This document shows positions 9,620 through 18,203 of a DNA stretch of 64,000 bases, piece after piece. Positions within the stretch are counted from its first letter, which is position 1. The number at the start of each line of letters is the position of its first letter. The position numbers were made by a program, and so were the translations under genes. Origin of the DNA: Streptococcus parauberis NCFD 2020 (GTDB lineage Bacteria; Bacillota; Bacilli; Lactobacillales; Streptococcaceae). Under the pieces are notes generated by a model. It worked only from the letters and a program-made list of their open reading frames with translations, had not been told where the DNA came from and searched no databases. Location of the stretch: the NCBI RefSeq assembly GCF_000187935.1, contig NZ_AEUT02000001.1, positions 1,364,001 through 1,428,000 of the forward strand. Reading direction: 5' to 3'.

Positions 9620-10432
9620 TTAATCAAAGATATTCCCTAGTTCAACAACGACGTTGTTGTTTTTGACATCTATTTCAGATACTTTTAACAATGACTTGTA
9701 AGCCATTTGTTCTCTCTCTTCTTGCGCATTTTCAGCAAAGACAGCTACACCTACTAAAGTACTGTCGAATTCTGTCAATAGACTAATCATACCTGTAATT
9801 GTACCGCCACCTTTTAAGAAGTCGTCCACAATTAAAACACGGCTATTCGGTTGTAAACTTCTCTTTGACAGAAACATTTTTTCAATGCGGTCACTAGATG
9901 CACTGGCATAATTGACTGATACTGTTGACCCTTCCGTAATTTTCAAATCACGTCGAACAATTACAAAAGGCACATTCAAAATGTTGGCAACAGCATTTGC
10001 TAAAGGCACACCTTTAGTTGCTACAGTCATAACTGCATCAACTTTTTGACCTCTAAAAGCGTTCGCAATAATACGCCCAATATTTTGCAAAGTCTTGGGT
10101 GTACTTAGAATATCAGATAAGTAAATGTAGCCTCCTGGAAGGATTCTATTATTTTCTGATAACTGTTGACATAAGTCTTCCACGATGGCAATTGCTTCTT
10201 CTTTAGAAATAGTCGGTGTAAAGATAACTCCTCCACTAGCACCAGTTAGTGTTTCTATTTCTCCAATATTAGCCTCTTCAAAGGCTTTTTTTATAATTGC
10301 TATATCTTCAGAAATTGATGATTTTGCTGCTTCATATTTTATTGCAAATGTATTTAAACTTGTTAATTTATAAGGGTTGTTTATCAGATAATTTGAAATG
10401 ACAACCATACGTTCACTACGTCTTAATTTCAT
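9620..10432 (-). CDS. purR: Purine operon regulator PurR
   Basis: The 270-residue protein has an N-terminal winged helix (about 1-75; MKLRRSERMVVISNYLINNP) and a phosphoribosyltransferase-like domain with the PRPP-binding motif VLIVDDFLKGGGT. In Gram-positive cocci PurR binds PurBoxes and responds to PRPP to control purine synthesis genes; in Lactococcus it acts as an activator. It is upstream of and likely co-transcribed with the surface-protein gene, an odd pairing conserved in S. pyogenes as I recall it. The upstream region has a possible PurBox, so autoregulation is plausible. GGGG lies seven bases before the ATG. Confidence 0.95.
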   Translation of the reverse strand: MKLRRSERMVVISNYLINNPYKLTSLNTFAIKYEAAKSSISEDIAIIKKAFEEANIGEIETLTGASGGVIFTPTISKEEAIAIVEDLCQQLSENNRILPGGYIYLSDILSTPKTLQNIGRIIANAFRGQKVDAVMTVATKGVPLANAVANILNVPFVIVRRDLKITEGSTVSVNYASASSDRIEKMFLSKRSLQPNSRVLIVDDFLKGGGTITGMISLLTEFDSTLVGVAVFAENAQEEREQMAYKSLLKVSEIDVKNNNVVVELGNIFD

Positions 10433-10462
10433 ATTTTCCCCATTTTAAAGTACTTTTAAATA

Positions 10463-10496
10463 AGTATAACATATTGAACAAAAAAAGACGAACGTT
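10463..10496 (-). promoter_or_regulatory. purR promoter with PurBox-like sequence
   Basis: The minus strand has TATACT (10463-10468) but no good -35. AAAGACGAACGTT (10484-10496, plus strand) matches the PurBox AWWWCCGAACWWT at 10 of 13 positions and covers the -35 area. A second, weaker GATGAAC motif lies about 15 bases further upstream. Confidence 0.35.
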
Positions 10497-10625
10497 CAGG
10501 AAAAAATATGTTCATCTTTTAATATTTAACATATGTTTGTAACATAAGCGGATGTTGACTGAATAAAACTAAGGTTTAAGCCTGTTAAATTTCCATTTCG
10601 AGAAATTTTCATTATTTAGAAAATT

Positions 10626-10653
10626 AAAAATCTACTTCCTCAGTGAAGTAGAT
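10626..10653 (-). terminator. Terminator of the KTSC gene
   Basis: AAAATCTACTTC and GAAGTAGATTTT form a 12-bp stem with a small loop directly after the stop, followed by TTAATTTTC on the minus strand. Confidence 0.8.
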
Positions 10654-10654
10654 T

Positions 10655-10867
10655 TTAGCGTCTTTCTTTTCTAACTCTTGAACCTGCATTATTTGTTGCA
10701 AAATCATGTATCTTTTCGTCAGTAATATTTAGCATTAACTCATCAAAATAAATTTTGGGAATATCTTGAAAACGATGAATGTATCCATTTAAAAACTGTA
10801 TCTCAACAATTTCATTTTCCCAACCTATACTTTCAACAAGTTGAGAGGGTATTTTTTCTCTTTTCAC
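10655..10867 (-). CDS. Small KTSC-domain protein
   Basis: The 70-residue product carries a KTSC-like domain (ESIGWENEIVEIQFLNGY, then HRFQDIPKIYFDELM), a short fold named after a Lys-tRNA synthetase C-terminal region and often encoded as tiny stand-alone proteins near phages and defence genes. Function is unknown. I choose the GTG start: GGGGGAAG lies seven bases upstream, and a TGn-extended -10 (TGATATACT, 10954-10959) would place the transcript start downstream of the only earlier ATG. The tail is strongly basic (GSRVRKERR), which suggests nucleic-acid contact. It is flanked by its own promoter and terminator. The roughly 300 bases on its upstream side hold only this promoter. Confidence 0.65.
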   Translation of the reverse strand: MKREKIPSQLVESIGWENEIVEIQFLNGYIHRFQDIPKIYFDELMLNITDEKIHDFATNNAGSRVRKERR

Positions 10868-10953
10868 TACTCTTCCCCCATATCCTGTCGGTTTATTAAT
10901 TAAATTAGTTAACACTTGAGATGATGTTAGAATAAGAAATTTTAGACTCTTTA

Positions 10954-10959
10954 AGTATA
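10954..10959 (-). promoter_or_regulatory. KTSC gene extended -10
   Basis: TGATATACT on the minus strand matches a TGn-extended -10 and gives a leader of about 80 bases to the GTG start. No clear -35 is present. Confidence 0.4.
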
Positions 10960-11164
10960 TCACAGTTTGACAATTAGACTCTTAATATTTTTAATAAATG
11001 CACTTCTATATATCAAATTAAATTAATAAAAACAGACCTCGATGAGACTTTCATTGCAGCTCTATATAGTTTTGATGTCTATTGTCTTTAATGTTCGTCG
11101 CAAAGCAATTCAAAAAAAACTGACTACAATACAATGTGAAACTAGTTTACTCTTAAGATGTCTC

Positions 11165-12103
11165 TTAATATTTGGGTTTGTAAAAAGAGCGATTATCCAT
11201 AGCAAAAATTTTATTGGTCATTTCGCCCTCTGATACACGATTTAGAGCAGTTGTCATCATCATCATATTGGCATCAATATTATCAATCATATGCAAAATT
11301 TCTGCTTCTAAAATACGCGGACGTACTGGGCTACCATATTCCAATTGACCATGATGACTTAAAATCAAGTGACGAAGAACAATGACTTCTTCTTTTGTGT
11401 CATCAATATTTAGGTCGGCTAGGACTTTTGTAATTTCTTCATTTATAAGTGAAATATGTCCAATCAAATTACCTCTAATTGTATACTCAGTATGATCAGG
11501 ACCAGTCAATTCAATTACTTTTGCCAAGTCATGAAGCATAATTCCTGCGAATAAAAGACTCTTATTTAAGTCAGGATAGATATCGCCGATACTATCAGCT
11601 AGTCGCACCATTGTCGCTGTATGGTAAGCTAAACCGGCTTCAAATGCATGGTGATTGGTTTTTGCAGCTGGGTAAGTATAAAATTCTTTATCGTACTTAC
11701 GGTATAAGGCACGAACAATCCGTTGCCATGTTGCATTTTCAATTTTGAACAGCATTTGCTCCAAGTAATCTTTGACTTCACTGGCACTAACGGGTGCTTT
11801 TTCTTTGAAATCTTTGGGATCATTTGGTTCACCTTCGCGAGTCTTGCGAAGAGAAATTTGATTGACTTGTGGGGTGCCATTGTAAACTTCACGACGCCCT
11901 TTCATATAAACAATTTTACCAGCAACAAACTCTTCGACATTATATGTTTGAGCATCCCAGAGATTCCCTGAAATTTCGCCAGAATCGTCTTGAAAGGTAA
12001 AAGCAATAAAATCTTTCCCCGCTCTTGTTTTTCTGACTTCTGCAGATTTAATTAGGTAAAAGCCATCAAATAGCTGATCCTTTTTCATTTGGCTAATCTT
12101 CAT
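11165..12103 (-). CDS. yhaM: 3'-5' exoribonuclease YhaM
   Basis: The 312-residue protein has an N-terminal OB-fold (about 15-95, including DFIAFTFQDDSGEISGNLWDA) and an HD phosphohydrolase-type domain with TNHHAFEAGLAYHT, LHDLAK and LSHHGQLEYGSP metal-ligand motifs. YhaM trims short 3' single-stranded RNA ends and, in S. pyogenes, trims transcripts a few bases upstream of Rho-independent terminator ends. The start overlaps the rmuC end by 11 bases, so it is the last gene of the rsgA-rpe-thiN-rmuC-yhaM unit. No convincing terminator was seen in the gap after it. Confidence 0.93.
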   Translation of the reverse strand: MKISQMKKDQLFDGFYLIKSAEVRKTRAGKDFIAFTFQDDSGEISGNLWDAQTYNVEEFVAGKIVYMKGRREVYNGTPQVNQISLRKTREGEPNDPKDFKEKAPVSASEVKDYLEQMLFKIENATWQRIVRALYRKYDKEFYTYPAAKTNHHAFEAGLAYHTATMVRLADSIGDIYPDLNKSLLFAGIMLHDLAKVIELTGPDHTEYTIRGNLIGHISLINEEITKVLADLNIDDTKEEVIVLRHLILSHHGQLEYGSPVRPRILEAEILHMIDNIDANMMMMTTALNRVSEGEMTNKIFAMDNRSFYKPKY

Positions 12104-13364
12104 TATAAACCTCTTCTATAGCTGGCATGTTCAATAATGCCTCTGTATCTTTATCTTGATATGTTTCAACTTCGGCTAGTGCTCTGACAATAGCATTTGT
12201 TCTAGTTGAGATTAATTTATCTAAGGTTGAATTTGCTGTATTGATTTGTTTTTGAGCTTGAACTAAAATACCACCAAATTTTTCAAATTCTACTTTGACA
12301 TTTCCTAAAATCTTACTGATATCATCAGCATTTTTTTGTAAATTCAATGTTTTAAAGCCAACTGATAAAGAATTTAATAGAGCGGACAAAGTGGATGGTC
12401 CTGCCACAACAATATTATCTTCTCTGCGGAGTGCATCAAAGAAGGCGGCATTTCGAACCACTTCTGAATAGAGTCCTTCAGTTGGTAAAAACATAATCCC
12501 AAAATTAGTTGTTTCTGGTGGGTTAAGGTACTTTTTATTAATATCTTTAGCAAAGCGTTTAACTGCTCCTAAGAGAGCCTTACGAGATAAGTCAATTTGA
12601 ACCTTATCAGCCGTCTCATATGCTTCTTCAAGACGGTAGTAATCCTCCAAGGGAAACTTAGAGTCAATTGGTAAATAGATGTAATCTCCCTGCACAGTAC
12701 CCGGGAGCTTAACAGCATACTCAACCCGTTCAGTCGAACCTTTGATAGTTGAAAACTCACGTTCATATTGCTGAACTGTTAGGATATCTTCAATAATTTT
12801 CCCCAACTGGAGTTCCCCCAAAATACCACGTGTTTTGGTATTGGATAATACCTTGTTAAGGGTTCCAACATCTTTAGCCACATTGCGCATCTCACCCAAA
12901 CCTTGGTTGACACTCTCCAATTGTTTAGAAACCGTTTCAAAAGATACCTGCAGACGATTTTTTAGGGTTGCTTCCAGTTTTTCTTCAACAGTATGACGCA
13001 TTTCTTCTAAGCGTTTTTCATTAGACTCTTGCATTTCTTTAACAGAACGACCAAGTTGTTGGGAAATAGATTCTAAACGTTGATCAGAACGATCACGATT
13101 TTCGGTCAAGTTTTGATGAAGGACCATTTTCAAGTCATTGAGTTGCTGAAACAAATCAGCCTGTTGGCGATTCATCAAACTAGAAATTTCGACAATTTGA
13201 TTTTTACTAAAGGTTTCTAGCTGATAGCTGAGCTGGTCAGATAAGTTGTCAGCATTATTTTCTAAGGTCTTGCTAAGTTGATCTTGCAGGTGTTGTACTT
13301 TAAAGAAGAGAACAACTGCTAAGACAAGTACTGCAAGAAGAATTAACAACATAAGAATGTCCAA
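12093..13364 (-). CDS. rmuC: DNA recombination protein RmuC
   Basis: The 423-residue protein starts with one membrane helix (about 3-20), followed by a long coiled coil (about 25-170) and the RmuC nuclease-like domain (VLSNTKTRGILGELQL, then LPGTVQGDYIYLPIDSKFPLEDYYRLEEA). RmuC limits inversion at short inverted repeats in E. coli; biochemical activity is not well defined. It sits between thiN and yhaM with one or two bases or overlapping junctions, so translation is probably coupled. Length is normal for the family in streptococci. Confidence 0.93.
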   Translation of the reverse strand: MDILMLLILLAVLVLAVVLFFKVQHLQDQLSKTLENNADNLSDQLSYQLETFSKNQIVEISSLMNRQQADLFQQLNDLKMVLHQNLTENRDRSDQRLESISQQLGRSVKEMQESNEKRLEEMRHTVEEKLEATLKNRLQVSFETVSKQLESVNQGLGEMRNVAKDVGTLNKVLSNTKTRGILGELQLGKIIEDILTVQQYEREFSTIKGSTERVEYAVKLPGTVQGDYIYLPIDSKFPLEDYYRLEEAYETADKVQIDLSRKALLGAVKRFAKDINKKYLNPPETTNFGIMFLPTEGLYSEVVRNAAFFDALRREDNIVVAGPSTLSALLNSLSVGFKTLNLQKNADDISKILGNVKVEFEKFGGILVQAQKQINTANSTLDKLISTRTNAIVRALAEVETYQDKDTEALLNMPAIEEVYNED

Positions 13365-13365
13365 G

Positions 13366-13998
13366 CTATCTCCTATCTTTACTTTGAATTATAATAACAT
13401 AGCCACTAGTAACAGTGACTTTTATGGCCTGACCGATAAACTCATTACTTGAATATATCTTCTTTTTAAAGAAATTTCCTTCGTTGAGGTCATACTTAGC
13501 TCCTGTAATAGTCAAATCTTGATCACCATCAGTCATAAACGAGATATATCTCATATCGGGATTTTCTTCAACCAAATGACTACCGGCTGGTTTAAATGAG
13601 ATGACATTTTGCCCATCTTTGAGCTCAATTTGTTCCATAAAAGGGGCTAACTCAGGATCGCTTGGCAGAAACAGATTAGACATCAAGTGGTCTAGTCTTC
13701 CTCCGAAAGCACCAAAAATGGTAATCTGTGCTTTGGGATATAAAGCAAACACACTCTTTAAAGCAAGCTCTGTATCTGTGTCATTTTTTTCTGCTGGTGA
13801 CACGATGGTTTTTTTGGCCTTCTCTTTTATATTCGTAAATTCTTGGAGAGAAACAGAATCAAAATCACCAATTGCCATTTCTATTGGTAGCGCATGCTCT
13901 AGTAGAAACAAATTACCCCGATCTATACCAACGTAGTAATCAAAATCTGTTTGGTAGTAGGACAATTCTCCCCCAGCAAAAAGAGCAATCTTAGTCAT
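13366..13998 (-). CDS. thiN: Thiamine pyrophosphokinase
   Basis: The 210-residue enzyme transfers pyrophosphate from ATP to thiamine to make thiamine diphosphate. YYVGIDRGNLFLLEH, AIGDFDSVS, EKNDTDTELAL and GAFGGRLDHLMSNL are the family's catalytic and binding motifs. The product is the cofactor of transketolase and pyruvate dehydrogenase, fitting its place directly after rpe, which it overlaps by eight bases. No TPP riboswitch is seen before the operon. Confidence 0.95.
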   Translation of the reverse strand: MTKIALFAGGELSYYQTDFDYYVGIDRGNLFLLEHALPIEMAIGDFDSVSLQEFTNIKEKAKKTIVSPAEKNDTDTELALKSVFALYPKAQITIFGAFGGRLDHLMSNLFLPSDPELAPFMEQIELKDGQNVISFKPAGSHLVEENPDMRYISFMTDGDQDLTITGAKYDLNEGNFFKKKIYSSNEFIGQAIKVTVTSGYVIIIQSKDRR

Positions 13999-14653
13999 TT
14001 AAAGCCTTTCTTAAAGTTTGAACTTGCCTAACCAAATCATCAGCTTTAAATAGATATGAGCCGGCTACAAAGACATTAGCTCCTGCTTGAGCGCATGCAG
14101 CAATAGTTTTATCATCAACACCGCCATCAACCTCAATATCAAAGGAATAACCACCAGCTTGACGCAAGTCAACGACTTTTTTGACTTTATCTAAGCATTC
14201 TGGAATAAAGGATTGACCTCCAAAACCTGGATTAACTGTCATTATTAAAACTTGGTCTACTAATGGTAAGACTGGTTCAAGTGCAGAAACTGGAGTCCCA
14301 GGATTAATAACTACACCAGCCTTCATACCTGCTGCTTTAATTTTTTGGAGTGCTCCGTGAATATGACTAGTGCTTTCAGTATGAATTGTCATAATATCTG
14401 CACCTGCTTGTGCATAGGCATCAACATACCGTTCTGGATTAACTACCATTAAATGACAATCAAAAACCAATTTGCTATGTTTACGCATACTAGCAACCAC
14501 GTCAGCACCAAAGCTAATATTTGGAACAAATTGTCCGTCCATAATATCAATATGGACGTATTCCGCATCAGTTTCTTCAATGCGTTTCAATTCAGAAGCA
14601 AAATTAGCATAATCTGCTGCTAAAACGGAAGGTGCGATTTTGTAACTTGTCAT
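13991..14653 (-). CDS. rpe: Ribulose-phosphate 3-epimerase
   Basis: This 220-residue TIM-barrel enzyme interconverts ribulose-5-phosphate and xylulose-5-phosphate in the pentose phosphate pathway. Metal-binding and catalytic motifs are present: IAPSVLAADYANF, HIDIMDGQFVPN, FDCHLMV, VNPGFGGQSF and DIEVDGGV. It follows rsgA after nine bases. Length and all key residues are as expected. Confidence 0.97.
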   Translation of the reverse strand: MTSYKIAPSVLAADYANFASELKRIEETDAEYVHIDIMDGQFVPNISFGADVVASMRKHSKLVFDCHLMVVNPERYVDAYAQAGADIMTIHTESTSHIHGALQKIKAAGMKAGVVINPGTPVSALEPVLPLVDQVLIMTVNPGFGGQSFIPECLDKVKKVVDLRQAGGYSFDIEVDGGVDDKTIAACAQAGANVFVAGSYLFKADDLVRQVQTLRKALND

Positions 14654-14662
14654 TAGATAGAC

Positions 14663-15535
14663 CTACTTTCTTTTGATTACTTTTTTAAAGGTTTCCCGAC
14701 GATTTTCAATTTCACTAAGAAATTGTAAAAAATTATCATAACGAACTTGCCAAATGTCACCCGCTTCGACCGCTGCCTTTACAGCACATTGTGGCTCATG
14801 TCGATGACTACAAGACCTAAACTTACAGTCATGACTAAAATGCCTGATTTCAGGAAAGGCCTCACTCAAGTCTTCAGCATTATCAATAGCATAGTCTAAG
14901 TTGGAAAATCCTGGCGTATCAGCAATTTTTCCACCATTAACATCATAGAAACTAACAGCACGCGTGGTGTGGCGTCCGCGGCCTAAGCTATCAGAAATCG
15001 TTGCCGTCTCCAAGCTCAGTTCTGGCGAAATTTTATTGAGCAGTGTTGATTTGCCAACCCCTGTTTGGCCCATAAAGACTGTAATCTTATTGGTTAAATG
15101 GGGAAGTAATTGATCCAAGGTCAAAGCAAAATCATAACCGATAGCCTTATATTTTTGGCTAATAGCCTCAATCTCAGTTAAATCATCAAGCAAATCTAGT
15201 TTAGAAATATAAACAATTGGTTTGATGTGTTTATTTTCTAACAAGACCAAAAAGCGATCTAGGAGATTACTATTGAAATCCGGTTCTTTCGCCGACATAA
15301 CTACAACAGCCTGATCGATGTTAACAATTGGGGGTCTTACCAATTCATTTTTACGCTCATGAATAGCTAGAATATAACCTTCTGAATTATCTTCTGCAGA
15401 AAAATCAACAAAATCTCCAACATATGGGACTTGCCCTTTTTTTCTAAAATTTCCACGCGCCCGTGTTTGAAATACTTTTCCTTCTGACTCAACATAATAA
15501 AAGCCAGCTAAGGATTTAACAATTCTTCCTTGCAA
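14663..15535 (-). CDS. rsgA: Ribosome small-subunit GTPase RsgA
   Basis: This circularly permuted GTPase acts in late 30S assembly. The 290 residues contain an OB-fold (about 1-65), the permuted G motifs [10 protein letters not shown] (G4), [14 protein letters not shown] (G1), DTPGFSNLD (G3) and a C-terminal zinc finger ([14 protein letters not shown]). The start is TTG with GAGGAG five bases upstream. It is the first gene of a five-gene unit ending with yhaM, with a promoter just upstream. Confidence 0.95.
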   Translation of the reverse strand: MQGRIVKSLAGFYYVESEGKVFQTRARGNFRKKGQVPYVGDFVDFSAEDNSEGYILAIHERKNELVRPPIVNIDQAVVVMSAKEPDFNSNLLDRFLVLLENKHIKPIVYISKLDLLDDLTEIEAISQKYKAIGYDFALTLDQLLPHLTNKITVFMGQTGVGKSTLLNKISPELSLETATISDSLGRGRHTTRAVSFYDVNGGKIADTPGFSNLDYAIDNAEDLSEAFPEIRHFSHDCKFRSCSHRHEPQCAVKAAVEAGDIWQVRYDNFLQFLSEIENRRETFKKVIKRK

Positions 15536-15563
15536 TTGAACTCCTCTTAACTATAATAAGTTC

Positions 15564-15592
15564 ATTATAGCAAAAATACGACATTTAATCAG
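15564..15592 (-). promoter_or_regulatory. rsgA operon promoter
   Basis: CTGATT and TATAAT (15564-15569) are 17 bases apart on the minus strand, with a leader of about 20 bases before the TTG start. Confidence 0.5.
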
Positions 15593-15666
15593 TAGATTTA
15601 CATTTTTTTCATCTCCTACAAACTGGCTTAGACCCTAAAAATTTTTTGAAAAAAGGTACAAAGTTC

Positions 15667-15695
15667 TTGCAGGAGTTTTTCACTTATGATATAGT
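15667..15695 (+). promoter_or_regulatory. Promoter of the DHA2 exporter operon
   Basis: TTGCAG (15667-15672) and TATAGT (15690-15695) are 17 bases apart. The transcript would start near 15702, immediately before a long inverted repeat. Confidence 0.65.
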
Positions 15696-15714
15696 TCTCA
15701 GGGTAACTATTTTA

Positions 15715-15745
15715 TTTTCTGAAAATGTAATGTTGTTTCAGAAAA
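15715..15745 (+). promoter_or_regulatory. Inverted repeat in the exporter leader
   Basis: TTTTCTGAAA (15715-15724) and TTTCAGAAAA (15736-15745) are a perfect 10-bp inverted repeat with an 11-base spacer, lying between the promoter and the Shine-Dalgarno. It could be a repressor operator or an RNA hairpin. No regulator gene is adjacent. Confidence 0.5.
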
Positions 15746-15772
15746 ATAAATACTATGAACAAAGGAGAAAAA

Positions 15773-17272
15773 ATGTCTACAGATTATACTGTTGATATCC
15801 ACGGCAAACACTTTAATAGAACCGCAATGGTTATCTTATTATTAGTGGCAACATTTGCCGGGATTTTAAATCAAACAAGTCTTGGAACTGCTATCCCTAC
15901 ACTAATGGATAGTTTCAACATCAACTTAGCGACAGCACAACAGGCAACAACCTGGTTCTTATTAGCTAATGGAATTATGATTCCCGTTTCTGCCTATTTA
16001 GCTACTCGCTTCTCAACCAAATGGCTTTATGTTTCTGCCTATGCTATTTTGGTTATCGGGTTATTGATAACTGCATTAGCACCAACATCTAACTGGACAC
16101 TATTCCTTTTTGGACGAATCGTTCAAGCCATCGCCGTTGGGATTACTATGCCCTTGATGCAAGTGGTTATGGTAAACATCTTCCCATCTGAACAACGTGG
16201 TGCAGCTATGGGGCTTAGCGGATTGGTCGTTGGCCTTGGCCCTGCTATCGGCCCAACTTTTGCTGGATGGCTGTTAAAACATGATGTCATCCTCTTAGGA
16301 CACAATTTATCCTGGCGCGCTATTTTTGTATTGCCTTTGATTATTTTATTTATTTCATTCCTCTTATCACCATTTTTGATTAAAGACGTCATTCCAAACA
16401 GAAAAATGACCCTAGATGTCCCTTCATTTATTTTATCAATCGTTGGTTTTGGACTTTTCCTTTGGGGATTCACCAATGTTGCCAGCGATGGTTGGGGCGA
16501 TGTCAAAACCGTAATCACACCAATTTTAGTCGGTCTTGTCTTCATCGCAATCTTTATTCACCGTCAATTAATTTTAGATGAACCCTTCCTTGATATCCGA
16601 GTTTTCAAGGTTAAACAATTCTCCATCACGACACTTGCCATTGCCCTCTCCATGATGGCTATGATGGGGGTTGAGATGATGCTTCCTCTTTATTTACAAA
16701 ATGTCCATGGACTTTCAGCGCTTGATTCAGGGCTTGTCCTATTACCCGGAGCATTAATGATGGGATTAATTAGTCCAATTGCTGGAAGTATCTACGATAA
16801 AGTTGGTGCTCGTCGCCTAGCTCTCATCGGATTCTCTATCCTAGGAATTGGAACAATTCCATTTGTTTTCCTAACAGCTTCAACACCAGACCACTACATC
16901 ACTCTTCTTTATGCTGTTCGTATGTTTGGTATCGCTATGATCATGATGCCGTTGACAGCTTCAGCTATGAGTGCATTACCACCACATGAAGCCGCTCATG
17001 GAACAGCATCTAATAATACAGCACGCCAAATCGCCTCTGCTATTGTTGTTGCTCTTTTATCAAGTGTGACACAAAATGTGATCAACAATAATAAGCCTTC
17101 AAAACTGTTACAAGATCAAAATCCATTAGAATATGCTGCTAAAATGTTAGAAGCTAGCCTAAAAGGCTTCCACGTCTCATTTGCCATCGGTCTATCATTT
17201 GCCATCATTGGTTTTGTAGTTGCGCTCTTCCTCCGCAAAGGAAAAGTTATCGAAGTAGAAAAGGAGCTCTAA
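15773..17272 (+). CDS. DHA2-family multidrug MFS exporter
   Basis: The 499-residue protein has 14 predicted membrane segments, typical of the DHA2 (drug:H+ antiporter, 14-spanner) family. The antiporter motif C region (GLSGLVVGLGPAIGPTFAG) and an ATRFSTKWL motif-A loop after helix 2 are visible. Such proteins expel dyes, quaternary ammonium compounds or antibiotics; the substrate cannot be read from sequence. The ATG chosen has AAAGGAG five bases upstream; an in-frame ATG 18 bases earlier has none. It is one base from the DUF4811 gene, a common pairing. This plus-strand unit splits a housekeeping block, suggesting later insertion. Confidence 0.85.
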   Translation: MSTDYTVDIHGKHFNRTAMVILLLVATFAGILNQTSLGTAIPTLMDSFNINLATAQQATTWFLLANGIMIPVSAYLATRFSTKWLYVSAYAILVIGLLITALAPTSNWTLFLFGRIVQAIAVGITMPLMQVVMVNIFPSEQRGAAMGLSGLVVGLGPAIGPTFAGWLLKHDVILLGHNLSWRAIFVLPLIILFISFLLSPFLIKDVIPNRKMTLDVPSFILSIVGFGLFLWGFTNVASDGWGDVKTVITPILVGLVFIAIFIHRQLILDEPFLDIRVFKVKQFSITTLAIALSMMAMMGVEMMLPLYLQNVHGLSALDSGLVLLPGALMMGLISPIAGSIYDKVGARRLALIGFSILGIGTIPFVFLTASTPDHYITLLYAVRMFGIAMIMMPLTASAMSALPPHEAAHGTASNNTARQIASAIVVALLSSVTQNVINNNKPSKLLQDQNPLEYAAKMLEASLKGFHVSFAIGLSFAIIGFVVALFLRKGKVIEVEKEL

Positions 17273-17273
17273 G

Positions 17274-17996
17274 ATGATCTTATTCCTTATAATCATTTCA
17301 ACAATCCTATCCTTTATTACCTGGATGTATATTCAAAAAACAGGCCTTAGATATTTACTAGGAAGTCTTTCTTTACTCTTACTTTTAGCAAGCACCTTCA
17401 TATTGACAGACCATTTTGTTAATCATACTGGTATGAAAACTGAAACTAAAGTGACTGAGAAAGCTATATACACAGCAGGAGATACTAAAGCAGCTTTTGG
17501 ACTTCTACTCAATCAAAAAATTGGAAGTAAATCAGATCACCATGTTCTCATTTACAGAGATCAAAAAGAGCAAGAAAAAGCAAAAGCTCACTTTATTCCA
17601 AATAAAAAGAAAATTAGTCAAGCTATCAAAAAAACAGCCAACTACAAGATGGCTGACACAGATAAAGCCATCGTCAAAACAACTACTAAACGTTATGTTT
17701 GGGCATCAGATTTTGCAAAAATGATGTATGGTTTTGGTGATGAGAACCATGAACTGATTTCAGAAAAAGCGCAAGTCATTGTTCCCAAAGATACTTGGTT
17801 AGTCTTAACACCAAAACAAGCTAAAAAATTGGCTAATCTTGTACCGCAACTCAAAGCACAGCAAGAAAAAGCAATGAAAGCAAATCCTAAAATGGCTATG
17901 CAAATGCAAGCTCTAGCTAAAAAGGATCCAAAAGCCTTTACTAAAATGCAAGTTGAGCAATTAAAAAAGCTCTTGGTATTACAGAATAGAAAATAG
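17274..17996 (+). CDS. DUF4811 membrane-anchored protein
   Basis: The 240-residue protein has two membrane helices at the N-terminus (about 3-18 and 25-45) and an extracytoplasmic or cytoplasmic domain rich in Lys and Gln, ending in a helical KANPKMAMQMQALAKKDPKAF region. It resembles DUF4811 proteins found beside DHA2 exporters in lactic acid bacteria and streptococci. The start is one base after the exporter's stop, so translation is coupled. Function is unknown; an accessory role for the exporter is the natural guess from conserved pairing. Confidence 0.75.
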   Translation: MILFLIIISTILSFITWMYIQKTGLRYLLGSLSLLLLLASTFILTDHFVNHTGMKTETKVTEKAIYTAGDTKAAFGLLLNQKIGSKSDHHVLIYRDQKEQEKAKAHFIPNKKKISQAIKKTANYKMADTDKAIVKTTTKRYVWASDFAKMMYGFGDENHELISEKAQVIVPKDTWLVLTPKQAKKLANLVPQLKAQQEKAMKANPKMAMQMQALAKKDPKAFTKMQVEQLKKLLVLQNRK

Positions 17997-18024
17997 CCTT
18001 TCCTAAATAGGAAGGGCTATTTCT
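17991..18024 (+). terminator. Terminator of the exporter operon
   Basis: AAATAGCC and GGCTATTT pair outside an inner TTCCTAAATAGGAA hairpin, immediately over and after the stop codon. The T-run is short. Confidence 0.65.
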
Positions 18025-18109
18025 GAAATAAGAGGTAAATCATTTATTTAAATAGGAAACTATCCTGCCATCATAACAAGAAAAACTAAAAGTCAACGTC
18101 ATTTTAAAA

Positions 18110-18142
18110 AACCAATCTTCTGTTCAATTCAGGAAATTGGTT
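18110..18142 (-). terminator. rlmA terminator candidate
   Basis: AACCAAT and ATTGGTT pair around a 19-base loop, followed on the minus strand by TTTTTT. The stem is modest. A separate palindrome (GAGGTGCAGCACCTC, near 18174) lies closer to the stop but has no T-run. Confidence 0.5.
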
Positions 18143-18203
18143 CCATAAGAGTATTTTTCTTCTATCCCATTATTGAGGTGCAGCACCTCTAGCCTGTCTT
18201 TTT

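Noticed and set aside
11042..11233. 63-residue plus-strand frame between the KTSC gene and yhaM
   Set aside because: It overlaps the yhaM end, has no Shine-Dalgarno and no recognisable composition; treated as noncoding.
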